Source: UBA4417 sp031550085
GTDB lineage: Bacteria > Bacteroidota > Bacteroidia > Bacteroidales > UBA4417
Assembly: GCA_031550085.1 (NCBI GenBank)
Contig: JAVBOY010000021.1
Coordinates: 1-64,000 of the forward strand
DNA length: 64,000 nucleotides
Reading direction: 5' to 3'
The notes beneath the pieces are model-generated. The model was given only the letters and a program-made list of their open reading frames with translations. It ran no database searches and had not been told where the DNA came from. Position numbers and translations under genes: made by a program. This document shows, in pieces, positions 59,743-64,000 of the stretch (its first letter is position 1; the number at the start of each line of letters is the position of its first letter).

Positions 59743-60444
59743 ATGAAAGAAGCGATCATCCTGGCCGGAGGTTTGGGAACCCGCCTGCAAGGCGTAGTAA
59801 ATGATGTTCCCAAATCGATGGCGTCCATCAACGGCCGGCCTTTTCTGGAATATCAATTGGATTATTTGGAAAAACAAGGATTTACCAAAGTAGTTTTATC
59901 CGTCGGTTATCTGAGTGAAATCATCATCCGGCATTTTGGAAATCGCTACCAATCGATTCAAATCGATTATTCCGTCGAACCGGAACCTTTGGGAACCGGT
60001 GGCGCTGTGAAATTATCGTGTGCCCAAACCGCTTCCGGTAACGTATTTGTGTTGAACGGCGATACCTTGTTTCAAGTCGATTTTGACAAAATGGAGCAAA
60101 TCCATTTGCAAAACCACGCCGACGTGACCCTGGCTTTGCGCGAAGTGCCGGATGCCGGCCGCTACGGAAGGGTACAAATGGATGAGGACGGCCGGATTAC
60201 CGCATTCTGCGAAAAACAGCCCGGCGCTGGAAAAGGCTTGATTAACGGGGGGATTTATTTATTGAATACCCGCTTATTAGAAAATCTTCAATTCCCTGAA
60301 AAGTTTTCGCTGGAACGCGATTGTTTCGAAAAAATTACCCAAACACACCGCTTGCAAAGTATTGTCAGCAAGGGTTATTTTATCGATATCGGCATTCCGG
60401 ACGATTACCAAAAAGCGCAGACCGAACTACCGCGTCTTGTCTAA
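59743..60444 (+). CDS. hddC: D-glycero-alpha-D-manno-heptose 1-phosphate guanylyltransferase
   Basis: This 233-residue nucleotidyltransferase would activate heptose 1-phosphate with GTP to form GDP-heptose. AIILAGGLGTRLQGVVNDVPKSMASINGRPFLEYQ (residues 4-38) carries the G-x-G-T-R-x5-PK motif typical of sugar-nucleotidyltransferases, and VFVLNGDTLFQVDF and VEPEPLGTGGA are typical. No left-handed-helix C-terminal domain is present, which agrees with HddC. It is the last gene of the heptose set. GTP versus another nucleotide cannot be seen from the sequence. Confidence 0.92.
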   Translation: MKEAIILAGGLGTRLQGVVNDVPKSMASINGRPFLEYQLDYLEKQGFTKVVLSVGYLSEIIIRHFGNRYQSIQIDYSVEPEPLGTGGAVKLSCAQTASGNVFVLNGDTLFQVDFDKMEQIHLQNHADVTLALREVPDAGRYGRVQMDEDGRITAFCEKQPGAGKGLINGGIYLLNTRLLENLQFPEKFSLERDCFEKITQTHRLQSIVSKGYFIDIGIPDDYQKAQTELPRLV

Positions 60445-60522
60445 GCGCCGGAATCCGGTGTAAAATCTGCTTAGGCCAAAGGCGTTGTATAATTCTAAAA
60501 ATCAGCAAGAGATAAAACGATA

Positions 60523-60592
60523 CGACTCCTTCGGAGTCGCATATTATTATTGCATCTTACTCTATATAAACATTCGAATCCTTCGGATTCGA
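60523..60592. repeat. twin TTC-loop hairpins
   Basis: Two perfect stems share the loop TTC closed by CC/GG. The first is 7 bp (60523-60529 with 60533-60539), the second 8 bp (60574-60581 with 60585-60592). The stem bases differ between the two, so pairing is conserved rather than sequence. They lie about 45 bases apart in the gap between hddC and purA and look like a REP-like pair. The rest of 60445-60703 holds no gene. Confidence 0.75.
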
Positions 60593-60703
60593 TATCGCTT
60601 CAATTCCAACTTCTGGAAGCAATCTCCCTTTTATTTGAAATTAATTTCACAATCAACTAGTTATCAAATTAATACAAAATAAATTTATAAGAATCTGTTA
60701 AAA

Positions 60704-60734
60704 TTGAAAATTTACCGTCAAATTTTTATCTTTG
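60704..60734 (+). promoter_or_regulatory. purA promoter (TTG / TAnnTTTG)
   Basis: TTG at 60704-60706 and TATCTTTG at 60727-60734 are separated by 20 bp, the spacing of the Bacteroidota consensus. The leader to the purA ATG is about 125 bases long. Confidence 0.8.
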
Positions 60735-60755
60735 CAATAATTCTTAACCTAAGGT

Positions 60756-60785
60756 CGGAAATAAGTACTTCCATTTTTATTTCCG
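60756..60785 (+). promoter_or_regulatory. hairpin in the purA leader
   Basis: A perfect 9-bp stem (60756-60764 with 60777-60785) and a 12-base loop lie in the purA leader. No T-run follows, so it is not a classic attenuator; it may stabilise the leader or mask ribosome access. No purine riboswitch consensus was recognised. Confidence 0.45.
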
Positions 60786-60863
60786 GCTGATTTTGTGTGT
60801 AAAATTTATTGTCAGAGCATATTCTAATCAACCAATTAATTAAGGAACATTTAGTTGCAAACG

Positions 60864-62165
60864 ATGAAAGTGGATGTAATTTTAGGCCTCCAATGGGGCG
60901 ACGAAGGAAAAGGTAAAATTGTGGATGTTTTAGCGCCGCAGTACGATATTATTGCACGTTTCCAGGGCGGCCCCAATGCCGGACATACCTTGCAAATTGC
61001 GGGGCACAAACATATTTTGCATACGATTCCTTCGGGAATTTTCCATCCGGAAAAAATAAACCTGATTGGGAACGGAGTGGTTGTCGATCCGTTGATTTTG
61101 CTGCGCGAAATCAAGGAACTACAAGTCAAAGGCGTAGATCCTACCCGAAACCTGAAAATTTCGAAGCGGGCGCATCTGATTCTTCCCACACACCGGATGC
61201 TGGATGCAGCTTACGAAGCCGCTTTGGGTGACAAAAAAATCGGATCAACCCTAAAAGGAATCAGTCCTTGCTATACCGACAAAACCGGCCGGTTGGGATT
61301 GCGGTTCGGCGATTTGCTGAATCCCGATTTTATAGAGCGTTATCAGGCATTAAAACAGCGTCATCTAAAAATTGTGTCCAATTACCCTTTGAATGTTTCC
61401 GAGTTTGAACTGGATCAGCTACCTTTTGCAGAGTACGAATCGCAATGGTTGAAAGCGCTGGAACAGTTAAAAAAGATCGAATTCGTGGACGGGGAACTTT
61501 TTATCAATCATGCATTGAAATCGGGAAAACGGATCCTGGCCGAAGGCGCCCAAGGCAGTTTGCTGGATATCGACTTCGGTTCCTACCCTTACGTTACCTC
61601 TTCCAACACAACCTCGGCCGGCGTTTGTTCGGGTTTGGGGATTCCGCCCTCAGCCATCGGCAAAGTTTTCGGTGTTTTTAAAGCCTATTGCACCCGCGTC
61701 GGCAGCGGGCCGTTTCCGACCGAGCTCTTCGACGAAGTCGGGAAACAACTCTGTGTACAAGGAAACGAATTCGGTTCCACCACCGGACGGATGCGCCGTA
61801 CGGGCTGGCTGGATCTGCCGGCGCTTCGGTTTTCGACCATGATCAACGGGGTGACCGACCTGATCATGATGAAAGCGGATGTTTTGAACAATTTCCAAAC
61901 CATTAACCTTTGCAATACGTATAACTTAAACGGAAAAACCGTAGATGAGCTTTCGTTTGACGCGCTTTACAGCAAGGTAGAACCCAATTATCAAAAATTT
62001 GAAGGTTGGAATCAAGCGCTTTCGGACATTGACGATTTCTCGTCCTTGCCTCCCCGTTTTATTGATTACATGAAACACATCGAACAACAGGCAAACTGTC
62101 CGGTCAGCATCCTATCCGTCGGGCCGGGCCGGGAGGAAACGATTTTTAAATCAAAATTGAAGTAA
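60864..62165 (+). CDS. purA: adenylosuccinate synthetase
   Basis: This 433-residue enzyme makes adenylosuccinate from IMP, aspartate and GTP, the first committed step to AMP. The P-loop-like signature QWGDEGKGK (residues 10-18) and GGPNAGHT (about 37-44) are clear, as is the segment DPTRNLKISKRAHLILP. Length fits the family. The start is the ATG in GATGAAAGTG at 60864; an upstream TTG at 60855 adds only three residues. The gene is transcribed from the promoter at 60704 and terminates near 62235. Confidence 0.97.
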   Translation: MKVDVILGLQWGDEGKGKIVDVLAPQYDIIARFQGGPNAGHTLQIAGHKHILHTIPSGIFHPEKINLIGNGVVVDPLILLREIKELQVKGVDPTRNLKISKRAHLILPTHRMLDAAYEAALGDKKIGSTLKGISPCYTDKTGRLGLRFGDLLNPDFIERYQALKQRHLKIVSNYPLNVSEFELDQLPFAEYESQWLKALEQLKKIEFVDGELFINHALKSGKRILAEGAQGSLLDIDFGSYPYVTSSNTTSAGVCSGLGIPPSAIGKVFGVFKAYCTRVGSGPFPTELFDEVGKQLCVQGNEFGSTTGRMRRTGWLDLPALRFSTMINGVTDLIMMKADVLNNFQTINLCNTYNLNGKTVDELSFDALYSKVEPNYQKFEGWNQALSDIDDFSSLPPRFIDYMKHIEQQANCPVSILSVGPGREETIFKSKLK

Positions 62166-62225
62166 AAGCCCCGGAAGGGCGCTAGAAAATAAACATAGCT
62201 GTTTCGGCTACTTTGTAGAACAACA

Positions 62226-63122
62226 TTATTTTTCAGCCGGTTCTTCAGCCGGCTTTTTATATTTCCAGCGCTTGTGAGACCAAAGCCAATTGTCGGGTTC
62301 CGACCGGATATCGTTTTCAAGCAAACGGAGGTGTTTTTGCGTAATTTCAAATTCGGCCGTATCCTTTGGATTTTCAGAGATCAGTTCAAAAGTAATTTCG
62401 TAATAATTCCGCCGGGTCCGCCTAATATGGGAATAAATCAGCACATGATTCAAGGCTTTGGCCATTTTTTCCGTCCCCAAAAAAACCGCCGTATCCTGGT
62501 TTAAGAAAGTCGTCCAATAGTGAATTTCGCCCTTGTGGGGTGTCTGGTCAACCACGATCAATGTTAAATTTACTTTGTCCTTTCGTTGCAGTAACGTCCG
62601 GAATGCATGATGGTGGTGAACTGTGTAATCAGGTAAAAAATGCGAACGGAGTTTGGTAATGTATTTTTCGAAAAAAGGATCCGAAAGCGGTTTTACAATC
62701 ACGGCAGCCGAATCAAAACCGGGACAATACAACCCGACGCCGGGGCCGTACCATTCCCAATTACCGCAATGCCCCGATACCAAAATCACGCTTCGTCCCG
62801 ACTTGAAGTAGTTGATGAGTACTTCCGGATTCGTAACCCGTATGTGCCTGATTATCTGCAAGCGCGACATACCCCGGACTTTTAACGTTTCCAGAATAAT
62901 GTCGGCTAAATTGCGGGTAGCCTTTTTTGCAAGCTTGTAGATTTCTTGCTTGCTTTTCTCGGGAAACGAACGTTCCAAATTCTCAATAACAACCTTTTTG
63001 CGGTATTTGAACACATAAAACAGGAAGAAATACAACACATCGGCAATACCCCGAAGGATGAAAAACGGGAAACGGCTTAGAATCCAAACAAAGGTTCGAA
63101 AAAGGAAATAAACAATTTGCAT
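62226..63122 (-). CDS. lysophospholipid / lipid A acyltransferase (LpxL-HtrB family)
   Basis: This 298-residue protein has an N-terminal hydrophobic segment (about 3-38) and the LpxL catalytic motif His118-x4-Glu123 in SGHCGNWEWYG. It transfers a secondary acyl chain to lipid A precursors or a similar lipid at the inner membrane face. VVDQTPHKGEIHY and DTAVFLGTEKMAKAL (about 192-228) are family features. The C terminus ends with a KKPAEEPAEK tail whose codons also form the purA terminator. It overlaps no neighbour and lies 26 bp downstream of the GWxTD gene. Confidence 0.93.
   Translation of the reverse strand: MQIVYFLFRTFVWILSRFPFFILRGIADVLYFFLFYVFKYRKKVVIENLERSFPEKSKQEIYKLAKKATRNLADIILETLKVRGMSRLQIIRHIRVTNPEVLINYFKSGRSVILVSGHCGNWEWYGPGVGLYCPGFDSAAVIVKPLSDPFFEKYITKLRSHFLPDYTVHHHHAFRTLLQRKDKVNLTLIVVDQTPHKGEIHYWTTFLNQDTAVFLGTEKMAKALNHVLIYSHIRRTRRNYYEITFELISENPKDTAEFEITQKHLRLLENDIRSEPDNWLWSHKRWKYKKPAEEPAEK
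62235..62258 (+). terminator. probable terminator of purA
   Basis: A 6-bp stem AGCCGG/CCGGCT with an 8-base loop is followed by a T-run, about 70 bp past the purA stop. It lies in the coding 3' end of the acyltransferase gene. Confidence 0.5.
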
Positions 63123-63148
63123 ACAATAGAAAACAGCGCTACCGGGTA

Positions 63149-64000
63149 TTAACGGGGCGTATTGTAATAATCGCTGGACTTTGCACCAAAATAGCTATCC
63201 AATAAAGCTTTGGGATCATCATTGGCATCAACGGGGCGGTTGCCACGAATAATAACATATTGCCACGAAGGGTCGTAAATTTCCCCTTTCACGGTGGAAT
63301 GGATCAACTGGTAATCGTTAACCGTGATATCGCGGGTGCAAAAAACAAAACGGCGGTCGGTTTGCGATCCTGCTTTGTAGTAGTGCCAGATTTCATACGG
63401 ATAGGTTGCCGGCTCGATGGTTTCGCCCATGCGCGCATTGGGAGGCCCGTACTGCAAATACACCCGGCCACGGTCGGTATCGTATCCTTTTTTGCGGGCG
63501 GTTGAAAACTCGGCATTCACAGCCAGTACATTCCGGTAATATTGTTTCCAGGCGACGTCCGGTTGGGTAGCGTTTCGTGTAACCCAAAAATTATGGAGCA
63601 TCCGTTGCATTACCGTCACATTGCCGCTTTGCATTACCGACTGGATGGTCATTCTTTCCGAAGCGGTTGCTATGGGAGTAATCATGTGCAGATATTCACG
63701 CAAGGTATCGATGTTGGTATAATCCCGGACGAAACTGCCTTGTAGATCAAAATCTTCGTCACTGGCGATGGCGTATTGATGCGTCGAAGGATTGCTCCGT
63801 TGGAAAAACGCAATTTGTTGGGCAATTTCTTCATTTTGTTGGTTTTTCACCCGAATCACCAAATTGTAATTTCCGGAGGGGAGTTTCGAAATATCGAATT
63901 CTCCGATCTGCACATTCACAACGCGTGGTGTTTCTTTTTTGGTTTTCAGGTAGGACTCAAAAGGCCCTGAGCCGTCTACCGGTTCAATAGCCGTCGTGAC
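63149..64000 (-). CDS. GWxTD domain-containing protein (partial, 5' end beyond window)
   Basis: The minus-strand frame stays open from the stop at 63149 to the window edge, giving at least 283 residues. The visible part has a beta-sandwich-like region (VQIGEFDISKLPSGNYNLVIRV), then the GWxTD domain, with the variant hallmark GYDTDRGRVYLQYGPPN near residue 168 of the visible part. The first Met-like start at 63919 is a GTG in mid-protein, so the real start is outside. GWxTD proteins are Bacteroidota secreted or envelope proteins of unknown activity. It lies 26 bp upstream of the lipid A acyltransferase gene and is likely co-transcribed with it. Confidence 0.85.
   Translation of the reverse strand, partial: VTTAIEPVDGSGPFESYLKTKKETPRVVNVQIGEFDISKLPSGNYNLVIRVKNQQNEEIAQQIAFFQRSNPSTHQYAIASDEDFDLQGSFVRDYTNIDTLREYLHMITPIATASERMTIQSVMQSGNVTVMQRMLHNFWVTRNATQPDVAWKQYYRNVLAVNAEFSTARKKGYDTDRGRVYLQYGPPNARMGETIEPATYPYEIWHYYKAGSQTDRRFVFCTRDITVNDYQLIHSTVKGEIYDPSWQYVIIRGNRPVDANDDPKALLDSYFGAKSSDYYNTPR

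Noticed and set aside
60863..60864. Purine riboswitch in the purA leader
   Set aside because: The hairpin lacks the conserved three-way junction bases of known purine riboswitches, and no expression platform follows.

Overview
The window is chromosomal DNA of a Bacteroidota bacterium, most likely an anaerobic member of the Bacteroidales. The evidence is the repeated TAnnTTTG promoter element upstream of genes, the lack of Shine-Dalgarno sequences, many lipoproteins and outer-membrane barrels, family-specific proteins (DUF4199, FISUMP, GWxTD, a ClpC/UVR protein, a six-domain S1 with a long basic/acidic tail), and a class I hybrid-cluster protein with an Fnr-like regulator. Species cannot be named from the sequence alone.

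Layout. 1-560 is a single-gene IS200-type insertion sequence bounded by hairpins. 700-6450 (- strand) is an accessory island of repeat proteins: Sel1-like, a two-TM protein, eight 26-residue HEAT/LRV-like repeats, and a TPR-ankyrin-SUKH protein, separated by unusual low-complexity repeats. 6850-18700 (- strand) holds a prolyl oligopeptidase lipoprotein, two envelope proteins, an array of REP-like hairpins (10601-10963), and an apparent operon of parC, a secreted protein of unknown function and a gluzincin-like metalloprotease, then a FISUMP lipoprotein. 19206-28328 (mainly + strand) has rpsA, a LOG-family nucleotide hydrolase, a lipoprotein, a YegS-type lipid kinase, a SUI1/YciH factor, an HMA metal-binding protein, a MerR regulator and clpC. 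28371-36959 (- strand) has a polysaccharide flippase and glycosyltransferase pair and a 1496-residue secreted protein downstream of tpiA-prmA.

37166-40815 is a nitrosative-stress module: an Fnr-like regulator divergent from a ferredoxin-like protein and hcp, with a perfect TTGTAAC-N4-GTTACAA operator placed about 30 bp upstream of a TAnnTTTG promoter. 40945-52062 contains a DUF349 protein, a patatin-POTRA-barrel protein, threonine aldolase, a MalY/PatB-type lyase, and a 1023-residue two-receiver/PPDK-N fusion. 52113-53974 holds a RhuM pseudogene, a transaldolase-like gene and the SRP (4.5S) RNA gene, which no ORF reveals. 53975-60444 (+ strand) builds surface glycans: DUF4199 + GT2, a zinc-finger methyltransferase, GT4, and HddA-GmhA-HddC for GDP-heptose (no gmhB here). 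60864-64000 has purA, a lipid A acyltransferase and the 3' part of a GWxTD-domain gene cut by the window edge.

The most notable non-coding signals are the phrase-like dispersed repeats found in seven intergenic regions (including a 175-bp near-identical pair about 51 kb apart), the REP-like hairpin array, twin TTC-loop hairpins upstream of purA, and the HcpR-type operator. I found no CRISPR array, prophage, tRNA or rRNA gene.
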